A DNA stretch of 64,000 bases, taken from positions 1 to 64,000 of the forward strand of contig CAJOJQ010000020.1 in assembly GCA_905234985.1 (NCBI GenBank). Reading direction: 5' to 3'. The DNA comes from an uncultured Christensenellaceae bacterium. GTDB lineage: Bacteria > Bacillota > Clostridia > Christensenellales > Aristaeellaceae. Below are positions 16,332-26,453 of this stretch, piece by piece. Within the stretch, counting starts at the first letter, position 1. Each line of letters begins with the position of its first letter. Position numbers and translations under genes: made by a program. The notes beneath the pieces were generated by a model. It saw only the letters and a program-made list of their open reading frames with translations. It was not told the DNA's origin and ran no database searches.

Positions 16332-16616
16332 ATGAACATCAAGCCTTTGTTTGACCGCGTGGTCATCAAGAACGTGGAAGCCGAAGAAACCACCAAGAGC
16401 GGCATTATCCTCACCAGCAGCGCCAAGGAAAAGCCCCAGATGGCCGAAGTGCTGGCCGTGGGCCCCGGCGGCAAGGTAGACGGCAAGGACGTTACCATGC
16501 AGGTGGAAGTGGGCCAGAAGGTGATCTATTCCAAGTACGCCGGCACCGAAGTGAAGCTGGACGGCCAGGAAGTCATCATCGTGCGGCAGAGCGACATTCT
16601 CGCTGTGGTCGAATAA
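16332..16616 (+). CDS. groES: Co-chaperonin GroES
   Basis: 94 aa, normal length, starting MNIKPLFDRVVIK at the ATG at 16332 after GGAGGAG. It forms the heptameric lid of the GroEL folding chamber. The mobile loop (TTKSGIILTSSAKEKPQ) and the C-terminal VRQSDILAVVE are typical. First gene of a two-gene heat-shock operon; groEL follows after 34 bases. Confidence 0.98.
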   Translation: MNIKPLFDRVVIKNVEAEETTKSGIILTSSAKEKPQMAEVLAVGPGGKVDGKDVTMQVEVGQKVIYSKYAGTEVKLDGQEVIIVRQSDILAVVE

Positions 16617-16626
16617 AATAAATTGA

Positions 16627-18279
<1,653 letters not shown>

Positions 18280-18298
18280 TCGGATAAAGGCTAACATG

Positions 18299-18334
18299 AA
18301 CCCCCGGCTTCCGAAAAGAGGCCGGGGGGTTTTT
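18299..18334 (+). terminator. Intrinsic terminator of groES-groEL
   Basis: CCCCCGGC pairs with GCCGGGGG across a loop of about 12 bases and is followed by TTTTT. Confidence 0.85.
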
Positions 18335-18425
18335 GTACACAGCCAAAACAGCGGGGCGGTTGTGTTCCGTCCCCTTTTCTGCTACAATGGGCGGCGAAAA
18401 CAGAAGAAAGCACAAGGAGGCCCCT

Positions 18426-18899
18426 ATGGCGATTGATCTTGTAAAAGCGTTTTTCCGGCAGTACGGCATGGAGGACCGGATTCGGGAATTTACCGTTTCC
18501 AGCGCCACGGTGGAACTGGCGGCGGAGGCTTTAGGCTGCGCGGGCTGCCGCATCGCCAAAAGCCTGTCCTTCTCGGTGAACGGCGAACCCATTTTGGTGG
18601 TCGCCGCCGGAGACGCCAAGGTGGACAACGCCAAATTCAAGGCGCAATTTGCCGTGAAGGCCAAAATGCTGTCTCCGGAGGACACCCTTGCACGCATCGG
18701 TCACGCGGTGGGCGGCGTGTGCCCCTTCGCGGCGAAGGAGGGCGTGAAGGTCTATTTGGACGCCTCCCTCAAACGCTTTGAAACCGTGTTTCCCGCCTGC
18801 GGCAGCAGCAACAGCGCCATCGAGCTGACCATCCCCGAATTGGAAAAGTATTCCGCCTGCGCGGGCTGGGTGGACGTGTGCAAGGGCTGGGACGCCTGA
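18426..18899 (+). CDS. YbaK/EbsC-type aminoacyl-tRNA deacylase family protein
   Basis: 157 aa from the ATG at 18426 (CAAGGAGG upstream). Matches the YbaK/ProX family that hydrolyses mischarged aminoacyl-tRNA (for example Cys- or Ala-tRNA-Pro): the conserved lysine in CRIAKSLSF near residue 43, VVAAGDAKVD near 60, and GGVCPFA near 98, typical of the GGxxPxG block. Exact substrate unknown. Monocistronic, between two terminators. Confidence 0.88.
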   Translation: MAIDLVKAFFRQYGMEDRIREFTVSSATVELAAEALGCAGCRIAKSLSFSVNGEPILVVAAGDAKVDNAKFKAQFAVKAKMLSPEDTLARIGHAVGGVCPFAAKEGVKVYLDASLKRFETVFPACGSSNSAIELTIPELEKYSACAGWVDVCKGWDA

Positions 18900-19011
18900 A
18901 CGCATATCATCATCCCCCGGGTTTCCCCATCTCCTTTTACGATAAAATTGTATCATACAATCGTTCAGCGGCGTCAGCCAGAGAATGAAATATCCCATTT
19001 CTGAATCCCAT

Positions 19012-19045
19012 AGAGCGAAGCCGTTTCCGGATTCGCTCTGTTTTT
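19012..19045 (+). terminator. Intrinsic terminator after the YbaK-like gene
   Basis: AGAGCGAA (19012-19019) pairs with TTCGCTCT (19032-19039) and is followed by GTTTTT. It sits about 115 bases after the stop; the rest of 18900-19306 holds no credible gene, only the decamer repeat array. Confidence 0.7.
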
Positions 19046-19137
19046 ATGGCTGATCATCCATGACAGACGCGTTTTTTGCAGCACAGGATCAGAACTTGGG
19101 GCGCTGCCGAAGGACGAGGATTCCTCAGCGCTTCTGA

Positions 19138-19220
19138 CCGGGAAAACTACCGGGAAAAACCGGGAAAAACCGGGAAAAACCGGGAAAAACCGGGAAAAAC
19201 CGGGAAAAACCGGGAAAAAC
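19138..19220. repeat. Tandem 10-bp repeat (CGGGAAAAAC) x7 with helically phased A-tracts
   Basis: Seven exact copies of CGGGAAAAAC (19151-19220), preceded by one diverged unit (19138-19150). Each unit has an A5 tract, spaced 10 bp centre to centre, close to one helical turn, which is the arrangement known to bend DNA. The array ends about 85 bases before the start of the diguanylate cyclase gene. An open frame through the array has no ribosome binding site and only reflects the repeat. Confidence 0.9.
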
Positions 19221-19306
19221 TCGGCGCTTTTTTGTTTTATGGTCTGGCAATTTGCCCCCGCATGTGATATGATTATTCTGTAAATGACCTACATGGAGAT
19301 GTGAAT

Positions 19307-20815
19307 ATGAGAATCGCCTTTTTTTGCATTCTGATATCCTTAATCGCCGCATTGGGTGTTTTCGCGGGAGCAGCTTTTCGCTCGTCGAAAAAGATAGGCA
19401 GAGCTGTTGCATATATGTTATGCGCGCTTATTCCGCCTATGATCGGAAATGCCATCATTATTATTTCTTCCAGCCAATTTCTTTCCACGATTGGCTACTA
19501 CTTCTATTTCCTGGGCATGAATGTGGTCATGGCGGCCCTCATCCATTTTACAGGCCAATACTGCGGGATCGAAAGGGATAAGCGGTTTTATAGAATTCCC
19601 GGAATTATCCTGCTGGCGGCCGATACGATTCAGCTTCTTTGCAATATCATGTGGGGGCACGCTTTTTCAACAGTGGCGCTGGAAGCTGGCGGATATACCT
19701 ATTTTGGCCTCGTTCCCCTTGCCGGGCAGTCGTTTCATCGAATCGTTGACTATGGACTCCTTACCGTGTCGATCATCATTTTCTTCCTGAAGGCCTTCAA
19801 TTCTCCGAAGATAAACGCGGAAAGGTACTATGTTATTCTTTTCACCATGCTTGTGATCACGGCGTGGGAATCCTTCTACATTTTTTCCCGGACCCCCATT
19901 GACCGTTCCATGATTGGCTTTGGCGTTTTTGGGCTGCTGGTGTACTTCTTCTCCCTGAAATACCGCCCGCTGCGCCTGCTGGACAGCATGCTGTCAAACA
20001 TTGCTTCGGGACTGCCGGAGGCGCTCTATTTCTACGACGCGTTCGATCAATGCATATGGGCGAACCAATCGGGCATCAACCTGGTCAAGATAGAGAATGA
20101 AGATTACGAAGTCGCCACGACCCGGCTGCGGAAGATGTTTGGAGAATTCAGATCCGGAGAATCAAAACAGCATGAGATACAGATTGACGGGGAAATAAAG
20201 ACCTTTGTGGTTGAAAAGCATAACGTCGTTGACGAAAAAGGGCGCATTACAGGCTCCTTCTTAAGCGTCCGGGACAACACGTCCGAGCAGATGACGCTTC
20301 GGGAGGAAGTGTACAAAGCGACGCACGATCCCCTGACAGGGGCGTATAACCGGGCAGGCTATAACATCCTTATGGAAAAAGCGGAGCTTTGGAAGACCAT
20401 CATGCTGCTGATCGACGGGGACTGCTTCAAATCAGTCAATGATACCTACGGGCACGAAGTGGGCGATAAGGTGCTTCAAAGAATCGCAAACACGATCAAG
20501 CAGAGCTTTCGGGCAGAAGACCATGTCTGCCGGTACGGCGGGGATGAGTTTGTGGTGATGATGACCCATTCGGATTCAGATCAAAAAAACCTGATCATTG
20601 ACAGAATAAAGAAGATCAACACGATCCTCAGCACGCCGGAGGAAGGCGTTCCGCCCGTAACGATCAGCGCCGGCATTGCCCACGGACGAAACGCGAGATA
20701 CGCGGAAGAACTGTTTGAGCACGCCGATCAAGCGCTGTATGAAACCAAGAACAATGGGAAAAACGGATTCACATTCTATGAGGATTTAGTTGAAGAGAAG
20801 AAAGCTGAATCGTAA
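19307..20815 (+). CDS. Membrane diguanylate cyclase (7TM sensor-PAS-GGDEF)
   Basis: 502 aa from the ATG at 19307 (GGAG 8 bases upstream; a GTG at 19301 is too close). Seven hydrophobic segments fill residues 1-215, as in the histidine-kinase 7TM N-terminal region, followed by a PAS-like segment (around 230-330) and a GGDEF domain (around 345-500). The active-site string YGGDEF is intact at about 409-414, with DPLTGAYNR at the domain start, so c-di-GMP synthesis is expected. First gene of a c-di-GMP cluster on the plus strand. Confidence 0.93.
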   Translation: MRIAFFCILISLIAALGVFAGAAFRSSKKIGRAVAYMLCALIPPMIGNAIIIISSSQFLSTIGYYFYFLGMNVVMAALIHFTGQYCGIERDKRFYRIPGIILLAADTIQLLCNIMWGHAFSTVALEAGGYTYFGLVPLAGQSFHRIVDYGLLTVSIIIFFLKAFNSPKINAERYYVILFTMLVITAWESFYIFSRTPIDRSMIGFGVFGLLVYFFSLKYRPLRLLDSMLSNIASGLPEALYFYDAFDQCIWANQSGINLVKIENEDYEVATTRLRKMFGEFRSGESKQHEIQIDGEIKTFVVEKHNVVDEKGRITGSFLSVRDNTSEQMTLREEVYKATHDPLTGAYNRAGYNILMEKAELWKTIMLLIDGDCFKSVNDTYGHEVGDKVLQRIANTIKQSFRAEDHVCRYGGDEFVVMMTHSDSDQKNLIIDRIKKINTILSTPEEGVPPVTISAGIAHGRNARYAEELFEHADQALYETKNNGKNGFTFYEDLVEEKKAES

Positions 20816-21524
20816 CGCGCTGAACGAACAATACGGTTTCGACTTTGGAGATAAGGTTTTGAACGCGCTCGGGAAAGCGCTCAAGTGCGATTTTGGCAAA
20901 ACCAGCGCCATCGGACGCTATGCTGGGCATCGGTTCGCGGTCCTGGCCCAGGTCAAAAACAAAGAAGAAGCGCATGCCCTGCGGGCGAAAATCAAGGCCA
21001 CCGCGAAATCTATCCGGCAAATCGGCGGCGTGCCCGTCACCTTGTATCTATCCGTCGGCTACGTTCTCTTTTCCGAAACGCTTGACCTGGAAGAGCAGGC
21101 TAAGCTGAGCGAAGTGAGGCTCCTTGCCGACCACGATAAAAACATCTCCGCCGAGAGCCGCCTTTCCCATTCTTCTGAAATTTTCCATTTATTCGATGAT
21201 CTTCCGCTTTCGTACAGCGTGTATCACGTCACGTATGCCGAGCACAGCGGACTGTATGACGCGGTCATTTTCTACGTCAATCATCAATTCGAGAAGTTTG
21301 GAGGCCGCCCGGCAAAGGAGATCCTTGGGCACAGCGTCAGGGAGCTTTATCCTTTCATTGAGGAAGCATGGTTTCAAAACGTCAAACGCGCGGCGCTGGA
21401 CGGCGAACCCGTGGAAGGAGAGTTTACCGACGCGCTGAGAGGAAAACGATTCCATTTCACGGCCCGCCAGATCATCTACCCCGGATATTGCGCGATCACA
21501 TATGCGGAAGCTCCGCAGGGATAG
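20790..21524 (+). pseudogene. 5'-truncated degenerate GGDEF plus PAS fragment
   Basis: The frame starts inside a GGDEF domain (NEQYGFDFGDKVLNALG corresponds to the block before the active site), whose motif is degraded to AGHRF, and continues into a PAS domain (around residues 135-240). The first GGDEF half is missing and the fragment begins within the last codons of the upstream cyclase gene, as if a deletion had joined them. A TTG at 20790 could start translation, but a functional protein is doubtful. PAS-GGDEF-EAL relatives would continue downstream; here the frame stops. Confidence 0.6.
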
Positions 21525-21607
21525 ACCGGCCTGGCGATCCTGTGAAAAAGATTACGAACCGAATTGATTTTGAGGGTTCAGATATACAAAACGAGAGGGG
21601 CATAAAC

Positions 21608-24346
21608 ATGAAACCGCGTTATTCTGGAATCATTCAAAGCAAAAAACGGCTGGGGGCTTTCCTGCTGTGCTTTGTCATGGCGGCAGCCTTCGCTTTGCCC
21701 TGTGCCGCCCAGGCGGAGGAATCCGGGAAGGTCGTGCGCGTGGGCTGGTATGAATCGGCGTTCCATCATACCGACGAGTTCGGAAGGAAATCGGGATACG
21801 GATACGAGTACCAGCGGCGTCTTTCGATCTACACAGGATGGACGTATGAATATGTGGAAGGCAGCTGGTCGCAGCTGCTGGAAAAGCTGATCGCCGGGGA
21901 GCTTGATCTGCTCAGCGACGTTTCGTATACAGCCGAACGGGCGGAGAAAATTCTCTATTCCGCCGAGGCCATGGGCTCGGAAGGCTATCACGTCTTTATC
22001 GCGCCCGAAAACAAGGCGATCAGGGCGGACGACTTTTCAACCCTGAACGGGAAAAAGGTGGGCGTCAACAAGAACAGCATTCAGGAAAAGCTGTTTGTGG
22101 CCTGGGCGGAAAGCCATAATGTGACGACGGAAATCGTGGAATCCACCGAAAAGACACCCGTTTTGCTGGAAATGCTCGCCAATGGGGACTTTGACGCCCT
22201 GGTCACCCTGGATACCTACGGCAATTCCGCCGATGTGATTCCCGTCTGGAAGGTCGGGTTCGCGGAATCCTTCTTTGGCATCAACAAAAACCGTCCCGAT
22301 TTGAAGCAGGAATTGGACGCGGCCATGAACCGCCTGTTTGAGGACAACCGGGATTACAACCAGCAGCTGACGGAGCGGTTCAACAAAGCGAGCACCGTGA
22401 ACAGCTTCCTCTCGTCCGAAGAAAACGAATGGCTTGACCAACGGAAAGTGATCCGCGTGGGATACCGGGACAACTTCCTTCCCTTCTGCGATTTGGATGA
22501 TGAATCGGGCCGGTTCACCGGCGCGCTTTCGGACTTTCTGAGCTTTGCGGAGGACAGCCAGAGAAACGCCACCCTGCGTTTCGAGACGCGGGCGTTTCCC
22601 ACCATGGAAGCCGCTTTGCAGGCGCTGGCGAACCATGAAATCGATTGTGTCTTCCCCCTGAGCATCAGCACCTACGACGGCGAACAGCGGGGGGTCATCA
22701 GCACCGACCCGATCATCTCCTCGGAGATGTACGCGGTGGTGCGAACCGCGGATCATCAGGGAATCGAGCGTGACCGGGAGATGACTGTGGCGCTCCCCAG
22801 CGGACACCCGAGCTACGAAACCTTTGTCAAAGATTTTTTTCCCAATTGGAAAATCGTCTATTATGATGACAATGAATTGGCTTTGCGGGACATCGCCTCC
22901 GGGAAGACGGACTGTATGCTGGTCAGCAACTACCGCCTCAGCCGCGTCAATGAACAGCTCACGAAATACAAGCTCTCCGCCCTGGCAACAGACGAGGATA
23001 TGTACATATCGTTTGGCATGAACTGGGAGGACGACGCCCTTTACTCGATCCTCAATAAAGTCACCCGGCTGTCGTCGGATACCATGATAAATTCTGCCCT
23101 GACAAAATACGGCTTCCTGGATGAAAAGGCCACGCTGGGGGACTTCATTCGGGCCACCTGGGTGTATTTTGTGGCGGCCGCCGCCGTCATTGCCGTGATC
23201 ATCCTGCTGCTGGTGCTGAAAAACGTAAAGACCACGGCAAAGGCCGAAGAAGGGCGGCAGATCATTTCCGAGGCGGAGCGCGACCCCCTCACCAATCTGT
23301 ATAACTGGAACTTTTTCCTGGTATATGCCAACCGGCTTCGCCGCGAGGCGCCGGAGAGGCACATGGACGCGGTGGTCATAAACATCGACCGGTTCCATTC
23401 CATCAACGCCCTTCACGGGCGCGAGTGCGGCGACCAGATTCTGAAGGAGCTGGGCAAAGCGATCCGGGAATTCACCGATGAAACCGGCGGGATCGCGGGC
23501 CGTTCCCACGCCGACCGCTTTCATATCTACTGCCGCGAGGGCGAGGACTGGCAGGCGGTGCTGGACCGCTTGCAGGCTCATATGGACAGCCGCTTTGATA
23601 AAGTCAGCATCCATCTTCGCATGGGCGTGAAGCCCTGGAGCGAGGGGATGGAACCGGAGCTGCAGTTTGACAAGGCCCGGACAGCCAGCCATAAACTGCG
23701 GGGCAGCTTCCAGTCCCAGGCCATGATCTATGATACCGCTATGGAACAGCAGGAAGAGAGGGATCAGCGGCTGCTGAACGACCTGGATCACGCGCTTGAA
23801 CGGCATGAGCTGGAGGTGTATTACCAGCCCAAGTATGATATTCAATCCACACCGCCCAGGCTTTCCAGCGCGGAGGCGCTGGTCCGGTGGAAGCACCCGG
23901 AGCTTGGCATGATCTCCCCGGAGGACTTCATCAAGCTGTTTGAACAAAGCGGCCAGATCAGCATCCTGGATAATTACGTTTGGGAAGAAGCCGCAAAGCA
24001 GATCGCCGCGTGGCGGGATCAGTACCATTTCACCCTGCCTGTGTCGGTCAATCTTTCCAGGGTGGATGTGTTCGATCCCGGCTTGATCGCCACACTGGAC
24101 GGCATCATCCAGCGGTACGGGCTGAAAAGCGGCGATTTGAAGCTGGAAGTCACGGAATCCGCCTATACGGAAAACGCCGATCAGCTGAACCGCGTGATCG
24201 GCGAATTGCGGGGCAAAGGATACGAAATCGAAATGGATGATTTCGGCTCCGGCTATTCATCGCTGAACATGCTTTCCTCCCTGCCCCTGGACGTGCTGAA
24301 AATGGACATTGACTTTATCCGGAACATCGAACGCAATGAGAGCTGA
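21608..24346 (+). CDS. Twin solute-binding-domain GGDEF-EAL phosphodiesterase, 3' end frameshifted
   Basis: 912 aa from the ATG at 21608 to a premature stop. Signal peptide (about residues 1-35), two tandem SBP_bac_3-type periplasmic binding domains (roughly 40-260 and 275-500), a membrane segment at 517-539, a degenerate GGDEF domain (SHADRF near 632 in place of the active site) and an EAL domain with AEALVRW near 754, VNLSRVD and DDFGSGYSS. An extracellular small molecule probably controls c-di-GMP hydrolysis. The EAL domain is cut after NIERNES; its last roughly 58 residues continue in another frame at 24343-24519. Confidence 0.85.
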   Translation: MKPRYSGIIQSKKRLGAFLLCFVMAAAFALPCAAQAEESGKVVRVGWYESAFHHTDEFGRKSGYGYEYQRRLSIYTGWTYEYVEGSWSQLLEKLIAGELDLLSDVSYTAERAEKILYSAEAMGSEGYHVFIAPENKAIRADDFSTLNGKKVGVNKNSIQEKLFVAWAESHNVTTEIVESTEKTPVLLEMLANGDFDALVTLDTYGNSADVIPVWKVGFAESFFGINKNRPDLKQELDAAMNRLFEDNRDYNQQLTERFNKASTVNSFLSSEENEWLDQRKVIRVGYRDNFLPFCDLDDESGRFTGALSDFLSFAEDSQRNATLRFETRAFPTMEAALQALANHEIDCVFPLSISTYDGEQRGVISTDPIISSEMYAVVRTADHQGIERDREMTVALPSGHPSYETFVKDFFPNWKIVYYDDNELALRDIASGKTDCMLVSNYRLSRVNEQLTKYKLSALATDEDMYISFGMNWEDDALYSILNKVTRLSSDTMINSALTKYGFLDEKATLGDFIRATWVYFVAAAAVIAVIILLLVLKNVKTTAKAEEGRQIISEAERDPLTNLYNWNFFLVYANRLRREAPERHMDAVVINIDRFHSINALHGRECGDQILKELGKAIREFTDETGGIAGRSHADRFHIYCREGEDWQAVLDRLQAHMDSRFDKVSIHLRMGVKPWSEGMEPELQFDKARTASHKLRGSFQSQAMIYDTAMEQQEERDQRLLNDLDHALERHELEVYYQPKYDIQSTPPRLSSAEALVRWKHPELGMISPEDFIKLFEQSGQISILDNYVWEEAAKQIAAWRDQYHFTLPVSVNLSRVDVFDPGLIATLDGIIQRYGLKSGDLKLEVTESAYTENADQLNRVIGELRGKGYEIEMDDFGSGYSSLNMLSSLPLDVLKMDIDFIRNIERNES

Positions 24347-24519
24347 TTATCGACATCGCGCGTTATCTCCGGGTGCCGGTAGTTGCCGAGGGTGTGGAAA
24401 CGGAAAACCAGCTGAAGCTGCTCAAGGACGCGGGATGCGACATCGTACAGGGCTATTATTTCTCCCGTCCGCTGCCCGCTGAAGAATTTTCGAGAAAGAT
24501 TCTCAAGAATATCCGGTAA
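24343..24519 (+). pseudogene. Detached C-terminal end of the EAL domain
   Basis: Reads [20 protein letters not shown] and then [14 protein letters not shown], the final strands of an EAL phosphodiesterase, in a different frame from the gene just before it. Compared with intact EAL domains, about six residues at the junction are also missing, so the break looks like a small deletion of about 20 bases rather than a one-base slip. Without this part the enzyme should be impaired. Confidence 0.85.
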
Positions 24520-24549
24520 GGAACATCATTTCCCTTGGAGGTCAAGAAA

Positions 24550-25938
24550 TTGCAAACCCAAAACGTGACGAAAGAAAAGGGCTTATCGCTGAAAACCACG
24601 TCCATGATCATGATGACCGTATCGCTAGTCATTACCGCAGTACTGCTGTTTATGGCTTTCCGCACGTTCCGGAGCTTCAGGAACATGGAAGACTCAACGG
24701 ATGATTTCATTCAAATGGAAGAAGCGGCGGAGGAGCTGATGCAGGCTTCGGACTATCTTACCGAAGAAGCGCGGTGCTATACGGTATTGGGCGACCGGAC
24801 GCACATGGAGAACTATTTTGCGGAAGCGGACGCTGCGCGCCGCCGTGAACACGCGATCTCCGTCATGGAGGAAGCGATGCCGGATTCGCCCGCGTTGGCA
24901 AAGCTGAAAGAAGGCATGGCGGAATCCCTGTCGCTCATGGATCGTGAGTACTACGCCATGCGGCTGATGATGGACGCCCAGAATGATACCGATATGCCGC
25001 AGGCGCTAAAGGATGTGTCGCTGACGGAAGCGGACGGCGCGCTGGCACCGGCAGAAAAGATCCTCCTTGCGCAGCGTATGGTTCATGATAAAGCGTATTC
25101 CGAACAAAAAACCCGGATACGATACAACATGGCGGAATGTATTCAGACGCTGAAATCCGGCACGCACGGCGCTCAGCAGGAGACCCAGAACCAAGCAAAT
25201 CGTGATCTGATATGGATGGCGGCGCTCATCTTTATCCAGTCCGCGGCCATGATCGCCATGATGTGGGTGACCACGCATCTTGGCGTCAATCCGGTGCTGA
25301 GCGCGGTGGACCACATCAAGAAGGACCAGAAAATACCGATCATGGGAGCCTCTGAATTCCGCTATCTTGCCGGAACCTATAACGTGATGTACAACGCCTA
25401 CAAAAAGAGCATCGCAAACCTCAGCTTCAAGGCTTCCCATGATGAACTGACCGGGGTATATAACCGGGCCGGTTTCGATCTGATCAAGACCAGCCTGGAT
25501 ATGAGCACCACGGCCATGCTGCTCTTCGACGCGGATCAGTTTAAGCGGATCAATGATCAGTACGGCCACGAGACGGGAGATCAGGTGCTGAAAAAGATTG
25601 CCGCTGTGCTGAAGAAGAATTTCCGTTCCGATGACTATGCGTGCAGGATCGGCGGAGACGAGTTTGTCGTTTTCATGGTGCATACGACCGGCAATCCAAA
25701 GGATTTGATCACGCGCAAGATGGCCAAGATCAATGAGGATTTGCAGCGTGAAGAAGACGGCCTTCCGTCGATCACGCTCAGCGCGGGCGTGGCGTATTGC
25801 CCGGATGGAGAAGACCCGGCGGAGATGTTCCGCCAGGCGGATACCGCCCTGTATTACGTCAAGGATCATGGGCGGGACGGCTGCTGTTTCTATTCTGATA
25901 AACTGAAGGATAAACAACCGCCCCAAAGAGCGCGGTGA
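24550..25938 (+). CDS. Membrane diguanylate cyclase with extracytoplasmic helical sensor
   Basis: 462 aa from the TTG at 24550, favoured by GGAGG at 24537-24541. Two membrane segments (around residues 17-37 and 220-240) flank a helical extracytoplasmic domain of about 180 residues of the four-helix-bundle type. A cytoplasmic GGDEF domain follows (295-455) with SHDELTGVYNRAGF at its start and an intact IGGDEF near 366-371, so it should make c-di-GMP. It starts 31 bases after the EAL remnant and is closed by an intrinsic terminator. Confidence 0.92.
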   Translation: MQTQNVTKEKGLSLKTTSMIMMTVSLVITAVLLFMAFRTFRSFRNMEDSTDDFIQMEEAAEELMQASDYLTEEARCYTVLGDRTHMENYFAEADAARRREHAISVMEEAMPDSPALAKLKEGMAESLSLMDREYYAMRLMMDAQNDTDMPQALKDVSLTEADGALAPAEKILLAQRMVHDKAYSEQKTRIRYNMAECIQTLKSGTHGAQQETQNQANRDLIWMAALIFIQSAAMIAMMWVTTHLGVNPVLSAVDHIKKDQKIPIMGASEFRYLAGTYNVMYNAYKKSIANLSFKASHDELTGVYNRAGFDLIKTSLDMSTTAMLLFDADQFKRINDQYGHETGDQVLKKIAAVLKKNFRSDDYACRIGGDEFVVFMVHTTGNPKDLITRKMAKINEDLQREEDGLPSITLSAGVAYCPDGEDPAEMFRQADTALYYVKDHGRDGCCFYSDKLKDKQPPQRAR

Positions 25939-25963
25939 TATGGAAGGGAAAACGATACATTAG

Positions 25964-26002
25964 CCGGCTGGAAGAAATTCTTCTCCAGCCGGACATTTTT
26001 TT
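25964..26002 (+). terminator. Intrinsic terminator after the second diguanylate cyclase
   Basis: CCGGCTGGA (25964-25972) pairs with TCCAGCCGG (25984-25992), followed by a seven-T run. Confidence 0.9.
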
Positions 26003-26044
26003 CATTGCGGATGAAACGAAAGCCGTTTTTCTCCGTCTTATTGA

Positions 26045-26389
26045 TGTGAGAATATTCTGCACATTGTTTTTGAAGGGAGTTACTATCACACCCTGCCCAA
26101 GGAAGGCAAGATCAGCCGGGAGGAAGCCATGGCAATCGCCCTTGAAGCCATTCATGAAGCGGGCGACGAACAAATGGGCGCGGCCTGGATCGACGGCCTG
26201 AAATGCAACGCCGTGCTGGACGTGAACGCCTGGGGGGACGCCGCCTATCAATCCGAAGAAACGCTGTGGGTGGTCACGTTCCTTACCTGGGACGCGCAAT
26301 ACCAATATTGGACCCAGCGGGCCTACGCTTATCTGACCGAGGACGGCGAAGTGATCTTGGCTGATCTGGACCTGTACAGCAACGGTTGA
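26045..26389 (+). pseudogene. Remnant of the C-terminal domain of an unrecognised protein
   Basis: The frame is open from about 26045 to the stop at 26389, without a start at its upstream end. An internal ATG at 26129 has GGGAGG 6 bases before it and could give an 86-aa protein. The region contains GKISREEAMAIALEAI, like the helix that opens PepSY-type domains, then a mixed beta segment ending AYLTEDGEVILADLDLYSNG. It is probably the tail of a truncated exoprotein. Confidence 0.45.
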
Positions 26390-26400
26390 TCGAAAAAAAG

Positions 26401-26437
26401 GGGGGGCGTTCTGACTTTGCTTTCAGGACGCCCCGCT
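26401..26437. terminator. Bidirectional terminator between convergent genes
   Basis: GGGGCGTTCTGA pairs with TCAGGACGCCCC (one bulge). An A-run precedes it and T-rich sequence follows on the plus strand. Confidence 0.75.
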
Positions 26438-26453
26438 TGCCGTTTTCGCGTAC

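Noticed and set aside
19138-19220. CRISPR-like array
   Set aside because: The units are 10 bp, directly adjacent and have no spacers, and no cas genes are nearby.
19076-19267. Open frame through the decamer repeat encoding a KPGKTGKNRE-type repeat peptide
   Set aside because: No ribosome binding site, and the sequence is only the translation of the 10-bp repeat; a 10-bp period runs through all three frames of the array.
22037-24028. 663-aa minus-strand frame opposite the phosphodiesterase
   Set aside because: Composition (His, Gly and Val rich) is that of an antisense shadow; the plus strand has clear SBP, GGDEF and EAL domains.
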